NCBI GenBank assembly: GCA_016715815.1
Contig: JADJXN010000007.1
Span: 1 to 64,000, forward strand
Length of the DNA stretch: 64,000 nucleotides
From: Oligoflexia bacterium
GTDB lineage: Bacteria > Bdellovibrionota > Bdellovibrionia > JABDDW01
Direction: 5' to 3'
The notes below the pieces were generated by a model. That model worked only from the letters and a program-made list of their open reading frames with translations. It was not told where the DNA came from and did not search any database. The translations under genes were made by a program, and so were the position numbers. Within the stretch, counting starts at the first letter, position 1. Each line of letters starts with the position of its first letter. This document shows, piece by piece, positions 9,514 through 18,838 of this stretch.

Positions 9514-10971
9514 ATGCGAGTAGGAATAATAAACCGAGGCGAAGTAGCTGTTAGAATTATAAAATCTTGTCATGAACTTGGTTTAAAAACTGTCTTGTTT
9601 CATTCAAGCTCAGATAAACAAACCCTAGCCTATGAGCTTTGCGATGAAGCCTTTGAGCTAAAAGGTCAAACTCCGCTGGAGACTTATTTAAATATTCCAG
9701 TTATTATTGAGGCGTTAAAGGCCACCAAGGTAGATCTTGTGCACCCTGGCTTTGGTTTCCTAAGTGAGAACGCTTATTTTGTAACTCAGCTTGAGAATAA
9801 TAAAATTAATTTCATTGGCCCCAAAGCCACATCTATTGATGCCGTTGGAAATAAAATTAAAGCCATAAAGCTTGCTCAAAGTGCAGGTGTACCAACAACA
9901 CCAAGCTATGTTGGCCCAACTGATGATGCAAAAAAACTTCTTATTGAGGTAAAAAAAATAGGCTACCCCTGTATGGTAAAAGCCGCCGCCGGTGGTGGCG
10001 GAAAGGGAATGAAGAGGGTTAATTCTGATAAAGAATTACTAGAGCAAGTTGAATCAGCCAAACGTGAAGCACAAAATTCCTTTGGAAATAATGAGGTATT
10101 TATTGAAAAAATAATTGAAGACGCCAGGCACATTGAGGTGCAAATTTTGTGTGACAAATTTGGCAATAACTTTCATTTTTATGAAAGGGATTGTACAGTG
10201 CAAAGAAGGTATCAAAAAATTTTTGAGGAAACTCCCTCGCCAACTTTAAAGCCGGATTTAAGAGAAAAAATCCTAGATTGTGCTTTAAAAATTGCAAAAG
10301 CCGCCAATTACACAAATGCAGGCACCGTTGAGTTTTTAGTAGAACCTGGTGGTAATTTTTATTTTATGGAGCTAAACACAAGGCTTCAAGTAGAACACAC
10401 AGTGTCTGAAATGCTTTGCGGGGTTGATTTTATAAAACTTCAAATCTCCATTGCGTTAGGAGAAAAATTAGAATTTAAACAAAAAGATATCATGCCGCGT
10501 GGCCACGCCTTAGAGGTTCGCATTTATGCTGAAAACCCAGAGCAAGAGTTTTTACCGTCTACCGGAGATATTTTAGAGCTATATTTGCCTATTGGCCCAC
10601 ATAGACGTTTTGATTTTGGTTATTCCAAAGGCCACAGCGTAACACCTTATTTTGACCCCATGATTGGAAAAGTTATCACTTGGGCACCCACAAGAATGGA
10701 AAACTTAAAGCGCATGCATGCCACACTGAGTGAGCTTGTTATTTTTGGCATTTATACAAATATTGAATTTCTAAAATCTGTTTTAACTAATAAAAAATTT
10801 ATTTCAGGCCACTACAACACGCACTTTTTAGAAGAGGCCTATGCCAGTGGTTTTAACCCGCCCCAGCTTTCACAAGATCAAAATGAGTTTGCAAAACTTG
10901 CTATGAAAAACTCTCAGCTCACTCAAAGTGTTAATGCTCAAGGTTTAAGGTATCAATCGCCATGGCAATAA
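9514..10971 (+). CDS. mccA: Biotin carboxylase part of methylcrotonyl-CoA carboxylase alpha subunit
   Basis: Carboxylates biotin using ATP and bicarbonate. The 485 residues cover the N-domain (LVHPGFGFLSENAYF), ATP-grasp (MVKAAAGGGGKGMKRV, about 153-170; FIEKIIEDARHIEVQI; FMELNTRLQVEHTVSEM) and BC C-domain (GHALEVRIYAENPEQEFLPSTG). The usual alpha subunit continues into a linker domain and a biotin carrier. Here the frame stops after YQSPWQ and the carrier is a separate overlapping ORF. The stop falls inside the linker domain rather than at a clean boundary, so one missing base near 10968-10971 (restoring PWQITKYLRQG) is possible. Confidence 0.88.
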   Translation: MRVGIINRGEVAVRIIKSCHELGLKTVLFHSSSDKQTLAYELCDEAFELKGQTPLETYLNIPVIIEALKATKVDLVHPGFGFLSENAYFVTQLENNKINFIGPKATSIDAVGNKIKAIKLAQSAGVPTTPSYVGPTDDAKKLLIEVKKIGYPCMVKAAAGGGGKGMKRVNSDKELLEQVESAKREAQNSFGNNEVFIEKIIEDARHIEVQILCDKFGNNFHFYERDCTVQRRYQKIFEETPSPTLKPDLREKILDCALKIAKAANYTNAGTVEFLVEPGGNFYFMELNTRLQVEHTVSEMLCGVDFIKLQISIALGEKLEFKQKDIMPRGHALEVRIYAENPEQEFLPSTGDILELYLPIGPHRRFDFGYSKGHSVTPYFDPMIGKVITWAPTRMENLKRMHATLSELVIFGIYTNIEFLKSVLTNKKFISGHYNTHFLEEAYASGFNPPQLSQDQNEFAKLAMKNSQLTQSVNAQGLRYQSPWQ

Positions 10972-11309
10972 CTAAGTATTTAAGGCAGGGCTCAAAACTT
11001 TGGGTGCATCATAGTGGAAGAACTTTTGTTGTTGAAGCAGAGGGCAGTGCAACCGGCTTGATTACAAAACCACATAAGAAAAAAACTTTAAGTGGTGTAT
11101 TAGAATCCCCCATGCCTGGAAAAATTTTAAAAATAAATGTAAAAAAAGGCGAGGTGGTAAAGGAAAATCAAACATTATGTGTAATAGAGGCCATGAAAAT
11201 GGAGTATGCCCTAAAAGCTCCTTTTGATGGTAAAATTAAAGAAGTCTTTAAGACCCCAAATCAACTGGTTGTGTTAAGTGAGAAAGTTTTAGAAATGGAA
11301 AAACAATAA
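10962..11309 (+). CDS. Biotin carboxyl carrier part of methylcrotonyl-CoA carboxylase alpha subunit
   Basis: The 115 residues contain the biotinyl-lysine motif EAMKME (about 86-91), preceded by SPMPGKILKINVKKGEVVKENQTL. The N-terminal 35 residues (KYLRQGSKLWVHHSGRTFVVEAEG) look like the end of the alpha-subunit linker (BT) domain. The ORF overlaps the biotin carboxylase ORF by 10 bases in another frame, with the start inside CCATGGCAATAA. It is either a naturally split subunit with coupled translation or one gene broken by a single indel. Its stop overlaps the HMG-CoA lyase start (TAATG). Confidence 0.85.
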   Translation: MAITKYLRQGSKLWVHHSGRTFVVEAEGSATGLITKPHKKKTLSGVLESPMPGKILKINVKKGEVVKENQTLCVIEAMKMEYALKAPFDGKIKEVFKTPNQLVVLSEKVLEMEKQ

Positions 11310-12205
11310 TGAAAGTAAAAATTGTAGAAGTTGGTCCCCGTGATGGACTTCAGAATGAACAAAAAGTTCTAACACTAGAGCAAAAAAAGCGCTTTATTGA
11401 ATTACTTATTCAAGCAGGCCATGAATTTATAGAAGTAGGTGCTTTTGTAAGGGAAGATAAAATTCCCCAAATGGCAAATACGGGTGAGTTATTAATGTCT
11501 TTGCAAAAAAATCTCTCCGGAAAAGTAAATTTATCTGTGTTAGTTCCAAATGCAAAAGGCTTTATGTTAGCCCAAAAGGCAAATGCTAAATCAATTTCTG
11601 TTTTTACAGCAGCAAGTGAGACTTTTAATAAAAATAATATCAACGCCAGTATTGAAGAAAGCTTAGAAAACTTTAAGGCATTTTTACCAGAGGCTAAAAA
11701 AAATAAATTATTTATTCGTGGCTATGTTTCAACCTGCTTTGGCTGCCCCTATGAGGGTAAGGTTTCTGAAAAGGCCGTACTAAATGTAACACAAAAACTA
11801 TTAAAACTAGGGGTTAACGAAATTAGCATTGGAGACACCATAGGTGTGGCAAACCCAACACAGGTTAAACAATTAACAAAAAAACTTTTAAAGCTAGTGG
11901 GCCATAAAAAACTAGCTCTTCACTTTCATGACACCCGAGGCACTGCTTTAGCTAACATTTTAAGCGGGCTTGATGCTGGTGTTAGAATTTTTGATACTTC
12001 TTCTGGCGGCCTTGGTGGCTGCCCCTATGCTCCAGGTGCAAGTGGAAATGTGGCCACAGAGGATGTTTTATACATGCTTCATGAAATGGGCGTTAAAACC
12101 AAAATTGATTTAAATAAGGCAAGCCGTGCTGCCCTTTATATTCAAGAGGTTTTGGGCTATAAGTTACCAGGCAAATATCTACAAAGTATTAAAGAAATTC
12201 CGTGA
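11309..12205 (+). CDS. mvaB: Hydroxymethylglutaryl-CoA lyase
   Basis: Cleaves HMG-CoA to acetoacetate and acetyl-CoA, the last step of leucine breakdown. A TIM-barrel of the DRE family with 298 residues: VGPRDGLQNEQKVL at the N-terminus (catalytic Arg-Asp), EVGAFVREDKIPQMANT, LHFHDTRGTALAN (metal-binding HxH) and the active-site loop SSGGLGGCPYAPGASGNVATED with the catalytic Cys. The start overlaps the preceding stop as TAATG. The isovaleryl-CoA dehydrogenase gene is not in this window. Confidence 0.93.
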   Translation: MKVKIVEVGPRDGLQNEQKVLTLEQKKRFIELLIQAGHEFIEVGAFVREDKIPQMANTGELLMSLQKNLSGKVNLSVLVPNAKGFMLAQKANAKSISVFTAASETFNKNNINASIEESLENFKAFLPEAKKNKLFIRGYVSTCFGCPYEGKVSEKAVLNVTQKLLKLGVNEISIGDTIGVANPTQVKQLTKKLLKLVGHKKLALHFHDTRGTALANILSGLDAGVRIFDTSSGGLGGCPYAPGASGNVATEDVLYMLHEMGVKTKIDLNKASRAALYIQEVLGYKLPGKYLQSIKEIP

Positions 12206-13086
12206 GAGTTGTTATTACCCTATCAGGACAAGGCCAACGATTTTTGGAAGCCGGCTATAAAAAAATTAAGCCTCTTATTGAAGTTGACGGCAAACCGATA
12301 ATAGAGCATTTAGTAGAAAAATTTCCAAGCAAGTGGCTTAAAACATTCATTTGTAATGATGAGCAATATAAAAGCGAAGAATTAATAACAACACTAAACA
12401 AAATTGCTCCTGGCTCAAAAATTGTAGCCATACCAAAACATTTCAAAGGACCCGTATGGTCAGTGCTTGAAGCTATGAAACTTATGCCTGACTCTATTTC
12501 AGACAGCGAACCTTTAATTGTAAATTACTGTGATTTTAGCTTTGAATGGAGCTCTGAAGAATTTGAAAACTTTGTCGCGCAAACTGACTGTGATGGCGCT
12601 GTTGTTTGCTACACAGGCTTTCACCCTAGCTATATTCGCCCTAATTTATACGCATATTGCAAAGTAGATGGCTCAAAGGTTTTAGAAATTAAAGAAAAGG
12701 GGCATTTTACCCAAGATAGAACTCAAGAGTATGCATCTAGTGGCACATATTATTTTAAATCAGGAAAAATTATTAAAAAATATTTTAATGTTGCAATGCA
12801 ATCAGAGCACCTTATTAATGGCGAAGCTTTTGTGAGCTTAGCATACATGCCTATGCTAAAAGATGGGCTCGATATAAGAGTATTTGAAATTAAATGGTTT
12901 TTACAATGGGGAACACCTGAGGATTTAAAAGATTACCAGTATTGGTCAAATTTCTTTAAAGTGACCCCCCCCGTTCATTTCATAAATCTTTGTATTAAAA
13001 AGGGTTTAGATGTAAAACTATTAAAAACGAGAGAGTTTGATTATTGGTATAATTATTTTACCTTTAAACAAATGCGCGAGGCCTAA
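12202..13086 (+). CDS. Sugar-phosphate or choline-phosphate nucleotidyltransferase-like protein
   Basis: NTP-transferase (GT-A) fold, 294 residues, with a GTG start overlapping the lyase stop (GTGA). MRVVITLSGQGQRFLEAGYKKIKPLIEVDGKPII resembles the nucleotide-binding opening of this family, although the usual LAAGxGxR is changed to LSGQGQRF. An NYCDFSFEWS segment (about 112) supplies the metal-binding Asp, and FLQWGTPEDLKDY near the C-terminus is typical. The substrate is not evident. Its place between leucine catabolism and a transporter operon is odd and may be simple read-through packing. Confidence 0.7.
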   Translation: MRVVITLSGQGQRFLEAGYKKIKPLIEVDGKPIIEHLVEKFPSKWLKTFICNDEQYKSEELITTLNKIAPGSKIVAIPKHFKGPVWSVLEAMKLMPDSISDSEPLIVNYCDFSFEWSSEEFENFVAQTDCDGAVVCYTGFHPSYIRPNLYAYCKVDGSKVLEIKEKGHFTQDRTQEYASSGTYYFKSGKIIKKYFNVAMQSEHLINGEAFVSLAYMPMLKDGLDIRVFEIKWFLQWGTPEDLKDYQYWSNFFKVTPPVHFINLCIKKGLDVKLLKTREFDYWYNYFTFKQMREA

Positions 13087-13087
13087 G

Positions 13088-13885
13088 ATGAGTTGGATTA
13101 AAAAACATAAAATATTATCAGTTATTATTTTAATAATTTTACTTATTGCGGTAAGTGGAATTATTAAAAAAAGAAAATCAGCCAATACTCTTCTTACCGA
13201 GCCTCTTAAAACCGGCACTATCATTGAAAGTGTTTATGGTATTGGAACCATTACAGCTGTTAAAAGTTTTCAAGTAAAAGTAACCGTTAATAACACCATT
13301 CAAAGGCTTTTTGTAAAAGAAGGTGATTTTGTTAAAAAAGGCCAAAGACTTGTCATTATGGATGCCGGTAACTTTAGCGCCCCTTTTGATGGCACCATTA
13401 CTTACCTTCCTTTTAAAGAGGGGGAAAATGTTTTTGCAAATTCTATTGTTTTAAGCCTTGTGGATTTAACTGACCGCTATTTGGTAGTCACCCTTGAGCA
13501 ACAAGGAGCACTTCGAGTGCGGCATGGGCAAAAAGCTCGCTTAAGTTTTGACAGCATGCGCTCAGAATCTTTTGAGGGAGTAGTACAGTCAGTATATTCA
13601 AATGATAACAGCTTTCTTGTCCGCATTGACGTACCTAATATTCCACCACAAATTTTACCAGGCATGACAGCCGATGTTGCCATTGGAATTAATGAGAAGA
13701 AAAATGTTCTGCTAGCACCTATTGCTGCACTTGATTCAGATAAAGTGTATAAAAAAAATGATTTTGGTGCCGCTGAAGAATTTAAAGTAAAACTCGGCAT
13801 TGCAGATGGTGAAATGGTTGAGATTATTTCAGATGAAATTAAAGAGGGCGACCGTTTACTTATTAAGAAAAAACTACTTCCATGA
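13088..13885 (+). CDS. HlyD/MacA-type periplasmic adaptor of an ABC system
   Basis: Start at ATG 13088, one base after the previous stop, giving 265 residues with an N-terminal membrane anchor (about 8-24, ILSVIILIILLIAVSGII). It then shows the split lipoyl/barrel arrangement of membrane-fusion proteins: TVNNTIQRLFVKEGDFVKKGQ, FSAPFDGTITYLPFKEGENVF and a beta-barrel RHGQKARLSFDS. No long hairpin helix is present, so it is a compact adaptor. It overlaps the permease gene by ATGA, so it most likely bridges the following ABC transporter to the outer membrane or lipoprotein carriers. Confidence 0.82.
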   Translation: MSWIKKHKILSVIILIILLIAVSGIIKKRKSANTLLTEPLKTGTIIESVYGIGTITAVKSFQVKVTVNNTIQRLFVKEGDFVKKGQRLVIMDAGNFSAPFDGTITYLPFKEGENVFANSIVLSLVDLTDRYLVVTLEQQGALRVRHGQKARLSFDSMRSESFEGVVQSVYSNDNSFLVRIDVPNIPPQILPGMTADVAIGINEKKNVLLAPIAALDSDKVYKKNDFGAAEEFKVKLGIADGEMVEIISDEIKEGDRLLIKKKLLP

Positions 13886-15135
13886 CCTTTTTAGCTGTTA
13901 AGTATTTACTAGCAAGAAGAAGACAAACCGTATTAATGCTTCTTGGGATTTTTTTTGGAACAGCCGCTTATGTGGCTATTTCTGGTTTTATGCTTGGCTT
14001 TAGAGAATATCTTGTTGAGCAGCTAATTAATAACAATGCGCATATTCATATACAAGCCAGGGAGGAATTTTTAACTAATCACAGCCTAGATCACTCTTTT
14101 TATAAAAAGGCATATGATTATATTTTTTGGTCTACACCTCCTTCTGGCAGAAAAGATAGTGCCATTGTGGAAAACCCTCAGCTTTGGTACGAGCGCTTAA
14201 GAAATGATCCCAGGGTTGTTGCCTATTCACCGCAACTCACTACTTCTGTAATTTTTAGTAAAGGCAAGGCTACTGTACCCGCCACATTAATAGGTTGTGA
14301 TCCACTTCAACAAACAAAAGTAACCACTATTGGAGAATATATAACACAAGGTAAATTTTCAGATTTAGCTGTTGGTGGAAACCGTGTGATTTTGGGAGAT
14401 GAACTCATGAATCGCCTAGGTGCTCGAGTTTCAGAAAATATTTTTCTCTCTTTAGCCAATAGTGCTCCAATCCCTTTTAAAGTAGTAGGTATTTATAAAA
14501 CAGGGAATAAATTAGCAGATGCTTCTGCCTATGGAGCTATAGGAGATGTTCAAAGGGTAAGTAAGTCTTCCAACAAAGTGAATGAAATTGCTGTAAAATT
14601 AGTAGATCACTCACAAGCCTCAGCCATTGCATCAACTTGGGCAAAACTAGGCCTAGAAAAAGTACAAAGCTGGGACCAAGTAAATGCTAATATTTTTGAA
14701 ATTTTTAAAATTCAAGATGCTGTTAGGTTTTTATCTATCGGGGCCATTATGGTTGTAGCTGCATTTGGAATTTATAATGTTTTAAACATGACTGTTATGC
14801 AAAAGAAAAAAGATGTGGCCATTTTGCACTCCATGGGCTACAGCACAAAAGATATTGTTTCTTTATTTTTCACACAGGGAATTATTTTGGGTTTTACAGG
14901 TGTCATTTTAGGTTTAAGTTTTGGTTATGTCTTTTGTTTATACTTACAAACCATACCATTTGGTGGTGGGCCCACAGCAGTAGGTACAGGTTATCTCATG
15001 GTTTCTTTTAACCCCGCTATTTATGTTCAAGCGGCGGGCCTTGCATTTTTAGCCGCCACCATAGCAAGTGTATTACCCGCTTATGCCGCTGGCAAACTAA
15101 CTCCCATTGAAATTATAAGGTCCGGTGCAGAATGA
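13882..15135 (+). CDS. ABC transporter permease, FtsX/MacB/LolC-E family
   Basis: The 417 residues have the MacB/FtsX layout: one N-terminal helix (LMLLGIFFGTAAYVAISGFML, about 17-37), a large periplasmic domain (about 40-270) and three C-terminal helices (about 280-405) ending in PAYAAGKLTPIEIIRSGAE. It overlaps the adaptor (ATGA) and the ATPase (ATGA), so all three are probably translated together. Such systems push lipoproteins, peptides or drugs out from the outer face of the inner membrane. The cargo is unknown. Confidence 0.85.
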   Translation: MTFLAVKYLLARRRQTVLMLLGIFFGTAAYVAISGFMLGFREYLVEQLINNNAHIHIQAREEFLTNHSLDHSFYKKAYDYIFWSTPPSGRKDSAIVENPQLWYERLRNDPRVVAYSPQLTTSVIFSKGKATVPATLIGCDPLQQTKVTTIGEYITQGKFSDLAVGGNRVILGDELMNRLGARVSENIFLSLANSAPIPFKVVGIYKTGNKLADASAYGAIGDVQRVSKSSNKVNEIAVKLVDHSQASAIASTWAKLGLEKVQSWDQVNANIFEIFKIQDAVRFLSIGAIMVVAAFGIYNVLNMTVMQKKKDVAILHSMGYSTKDIVSLFFTQGIILGFTGVILGLSFGYVFCLYLQTIPFGGGPTAVGTGYLMVSFNPAIYVQAAGLAFLAATIASVLPAYAAGKLTPIEIIRSGAE

Positions 15136-15794
15136 GTTTAATAGCGCATAAAGTACATAAAACTTTAGGTGAACCGCCAACAAAAGTTTTAACAGATATT
15201 AATTTTGAAATTAAAGATGGGGAATTTGTAGCCCTTACTGGGCGTTCTGGCTCTGGTAAAAGTACTTTGCTTTATTTACTAAGTAGTTTAGATACCCCCA
15301 CACAAGGATACATTGAAATTGATAAACACAATGTAAGTCAAATGACAAAACTAGAAGTTTGCAAATTTAGAAATGAGCAAATGGGCTTTGTATTTCAGTT
15401 TCATTATCTTATTGCAGAATTAAGTGCTTTAGAGAATGTTTTAATGCCCGCTAAAAAGGCGGGTTTGGCTGATAAAAAAAAGAATTATGCGCAAGATCTT
15501 TTAAAACAATTTGGTTTAGCAGACAAACCTCACCGCTTACCCCGCCAGCTTTCCGGCGGGGAACAGCAAAGAGTGGCTATTGCGCGAGCCCTTGTCATGC
15601 AGCCAAAGTATCTTTTTGCTGATGAGCCAACAGGCTCACTTGATTCACACAATAGCGAAGTGGTGATGAATATTATTCGTGAAGCTAATCAAAACCTGGG
15701 TACCACCGTCATCATGGTTACCCACGATGTTGGTTTTGCAAAACAAGCCAGAAGACAAATTCATCTTGTTGATGGTAAAGTAGTTTCTTCTTAA
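15132..15794 (+). CDS. ABC transporter ATP-binding protein, MacB/LolD type
   Basis: The 220 residues have Walker A GRSGSGKST (about 37-45), Q-loop FQFHYLIAEL, signature LSGGEQQRVAIARAL, Walker B YLFADEPTGSLDS and H-loop VTHD. The pattern (FxFQ.. ELSALENV, LSGGEQQRVAIARAL) is that of the MacB/LolD branch. Last gene of the plus operon that began at mccB. Its last four bases overlap the end of the convergent RND gene. Confidence 0.92.
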   Translation: MSLIAHKVHKTLGEPPTKVLTDINFEIKDGEFVALTGRSGSGKSTLLYLLSSLDTPTQGYIEIDKHNVSQMTKLEVCKFRNEQMGFVFQFHYLIAELSALENVLMPAKKAGLADKKKNYAQDLLKQFGLADKPHRLPRQLSGGEQQRVAIARALVMQPKYLFADEPTGSLDSHNSEVVMNIIREANQNLGTTVIMVTHDVGFAKQARRQIHLVDGKVVSS

Positions 15795-18700
15795 TGCTTT
15801 CTAGCAAATAAGCTGTAAACACAAGGCACAACAATTAAAGTTAAAAATGTTGAAACTAAAACCCCACCAATTACAGCAATAGACATGGGCATACGTGTTT
15901 CCGCTCCTGGCCCAAGTGATAATGCTGCTGGAAGTGCTCCTGCCATTGTTGCAAATGAAGTCATAAGAATGGGACGTAGCCTCACAGGGCAGGCTTCAAG
16001 TAAAGCCTCACGCACTCGCATACCTTGGTGGCGCATATGATTTGTAAATTCAACAAGTAAAATAGAATTTTTTTTAACTATTCCCATTAATAAAATAAGT
16101 CCAATCATGCTGTACATATTCACTGATTGATTTGTAATTAATAACGCTAAAAATGCTCCAGAAATACTAAATGGCAGGGCCACTAAAACTGTGACAGGGT
16201 CTTTGTAACTATTAAACTGTGAAGCTAAAACCATATAGGAAATAACAACGCCTAAAACAAGTGCAAAAATTAAACTAAAAAATGTTTCTTTAAAAGATTC
16301 TGCACTTCCCCCCATGACTATTTTATAATTTGGTGGCAATATTTTTTCAGAAATTTTTTGAACTGCTGCAATGGCTTCCGACTGAGATTTTCCTGAAACT
16401 ACGTTTGCATAAACTTTTAAAGCGCGCTGTCTGTTTTCTCTTGAAATATATTGCAAACTTGGTTTTTCAGTTACCTCTACAAGTTCAGACAGTTGAACAA
16501 GCTCGCCTCTGTTATTTCTAACAAAAAGACTTTTTATTTGCTCCACTCTTTGCCGTTCAGTCTTTGGAAGGCTTATTGTAATATAATATCTGTGTCCACC
16601 TTTAGAGTACCTTTCATTTTGTATACCACCAATCATGGCTTGAATAGTCTTTGCTATAACACGCACACTTACTCCACGGGCAGCCGTTTTTAACCTGTCA
16701 GGCAAAATATCTATTTCAATTTGCCCTTTTTGATAGTCTGAGCCCACATCTACCATAAGAGCAGTTTTATTCATTTCATCTACAAATTTTTCAGAATAGT
16801 CGACAAGCTTTTCCCACTCCGGTCCCTGAACAGTAAATTCAACAGGAAAACCATGGCCTGATGCAAAACCTCTCATAGAAAGATCTTGAATAAAAATTTT
16901 AGCATCTTTAATTTTTTTAAACTCACCTCTTGCAAAATTCATAAATTCTTCCTGGGACATTTTTCTTTTATTTGGCGGCGCCATAGTTACAAAAATATTA
17001 GCCGTATTAAATTGGCCATTTGGACCAAAACCACCAACGGCTGCATAGTAGCCAGAAACCTCAGAGCGTGAACTTAAAAACTTTTCAATTTCCAAAACTT
17101 TGCCATCTGTAAAACCAAGAGAGGAGCCCGCTGGAGTTTTAATACGCATCATGAATTGGCTTTGGTCTTGAGCTGGAACAAATTCTTTTTTTAAAAATTT
17201 ATTTGAAAAAAGGCTTAATACAAATATTAATAAAGAAGCTCCAACTACCCTCCAACGATGATCCAGCGCCCATATCAAAGTGGCTTTATATTTTTCAGTA
17301 ACAGAATCTACAATTTTATCGATAAATCGTCCAACCTTGCTTCTTTTCTCAGTTAATGCTGAAAACTGAGAAGCACGCATTGGGGTTAATGTCAGTGCTT
17401 CTACTAGAGAGAGTAATACTGCTGCTGTCATTGTCACACCAAATTGGAAGAAGAATTTTCCAATAACCCCGCTCATAAATGCAACCGGTAAAAAGATGGC
17501 CACGATAGCAATTGTAGCGGCAAGAGCTGCAAAGGTGATTTCTTTTGCACCATCCGTCGCGGCTGTAATTTTATTTTTTCCCATTTCTTGATGTCTAATA
17601 ATGTTTTCTAAAACCATAATGGCATCATCAACTACTATTCCAATAGAAAGGCTTAGTGCCATAAGGGTAAATGTGTTAAGGGTAAAGCCAGAGAAATATA
17701 AAATGATAAATGTACCAATAATAGATGTAGGAATAGCTAATAAAATATTAAACGTTGAAGTCCATGAACCTAAAAATGCCCAGCATACAAGACCTGTTAA
17801 GATGGCTGCTAAAACTAGCGTCATAACAAGCTCATTGACGTTTTCTCTTATAAACTTTGTACCATCTACTCTGATTTGAAGATTCATTCCCTCAGGCAGT
17901 GAAAGCCTTACCGTTTCAAGCTTCTTTTTAACAGCATCTGCCACGGCCACAGCATTCGTCCCACGCTGCTTTTTTATTCCAATCCCTACAGCACGCTCAC
18001 CGTTGGAGCGACTAATGCGTGTTACATCCGAAAGGTCTTCTTCCACCTTAGCAACTTGCTTTAATAAAATAGTTGTGTAATTAGGCGCACCACCACGGGT
18101 ATTAATGCGCATGTTTTCAAAATCTTCTACGGTTTTACCTTCGCCTAAAATTCGCACATTTAGAGCGCTATCCGCTGTTTCTAAATAACCCGCCGGAAGC
18201 TCGGCATGTTCTGCCTCAATGGTGTTAATAATGTCATCAACAGTAAGGTTATAATAATTTAGCTTTTGTTTATCCGGCCAAATGCGCATACTGGGCTCAA
18301 TGTAACCACCCAGCATTACCTCTCCCACACCCTTAACAGTAGAGAATTGATCTTTAAGGTGGTCACGCACATAGCTCATCATTTCATAGGGAGAATATTT
18401 ATTACTTCTAAAAGCAATCCACATAATGGGCATATCTTCAGGATTGGTTTTATAAATTGTAGGCGTGTCCATTTCTTTTGGCAGATGTCTTTGGGCTTGA
18501 GCAATTTTTGTTTGCACTTCTTGGGTTGCCACGTTTATGTCACGGCCCAATTCAAACTCAATGGAAATACTGGCAGAGCCTAAATAAGATGTGGATTCAA
18601 TTTTTTTAATTCCCTCAACAGAGCTCACTGCATCTTCAATAATATCAACAATATCTGTCTCCATAATCTCTGGAGAAGCACCTTGGTAACTAACAGAAAC

Positions 18701-18838
18701 AGAAACCACAGGAAAATCCACATCGGGCATTTGGCTTATACCCATTCTTAAAAAAGAAATGGCTCCAAAAATAATAAGCCCAGACATAAGCATCCAGGCA
18801 AAGACAGGGCGTTTTATTGAAATTTCAGATATGGTCAT
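15791..18838 (-). CDS. RND-family efflux pump inner-membrane protein (HAE1/AcrB type)
   Basis: Proton-driven efflux from periplasm and inner membrane. At 1015 residues, close to AcrB length, it has 12 membrane helices in two repeats. MTISEISIKRPVFAWMLM at the N-terminus, SLSIGIVVDDAIMVLENIIRH (TM4 with the proton-relay Asp pair) and LILLMGIVKKNSILLVEFTN in the second half are diagnostic. It ends an operon after a lipoprotein, a TolC protein and a barrel-like protein. No adaptor is encoded in this operon; the nearest is the ABC adaptor gene at 13088 on the other strand. Confidence 0.93.
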   Translation of the reverse strand: MTISEISIKRPVFAWMLMSGLIIFGAISFLRMGISQMPDVDFPVVSVSVSYQGASPEIMETDIVDIIEDAVSSVEGIKKIESTSYLGSASISIEFELGRDINVATQEVQTKIAQAQRHLPKEMDTPTIYKTNPEDMPIMWIAFRSNKYSPYEMMSYVRDHLKDQFSTVKGVGEVMLGGYIEPSMRIWPDKQKLNYYNLTVDDIINTIEAEHAELPAGYLETADSALNVRILGEGKTVEDFENMRINTRGGAPNYTTILLKQVAKVEEDLSDVTRISRSNGERAVGIGIKKQRGTNAVAVADAVKKKLETVRLSLPEGMNLQIRVDGTKFIRENVNELVMTLVLAAILTGLVCWAFLGSWTSTFNILLAIPTSIIGTFIILYFSGFTLNTFTLMALSLSIGIVVDDAIMVLENIIRHQEMGKNKITAATDGAKEITFAALAATIAIVAIFLPVAFMSGVIGKFFFQFGVTMTAAVLLSLVEALTLTPMRASQFSALTEKRSKVGRFIDKIVDSVTEKYKATLIWALDHRWRVVGASLLIFVLSLFSNKFLKKEFVPAQDQSQFMMRIKTPAGSSLGFTDGKVLEIEKFLSSRSEVSGYYAAVGGFGPNGQFNTANIFVTMAPPNKRKMSQEEFMNFARGEFKKIKDAKIFIQDLSMRGFASGHGFPVEFTVQGPEWEKLVDYSEKFVDEMNKTALMVDVGSDYQKGQIEIDILPDRLKTAARGVSVRVIAKTIQAMIGGIQNERYSKGGHRYYITISLPKTERQRVEQIKSLFVRNNRGELVQLSELVEVTEKPSLQYISRENRQRALKVYANVVSGKSQSEAIAAVQKISEKILPPNYKIVMGGSAESFKETFFSLIFALVLGVVISYMVLASQFNSYKDPVTVLVALPFSISGAFLALLITNQSVNMYSMIGLILLMGIVKKNSILLVEFTNHMRHQGMRVREALLEACPVRLRPILMTSFATMAGALPAALSLGPGAETRMPMSIAVIGGVLVSTFLTLIVVPCVYSLFARKH

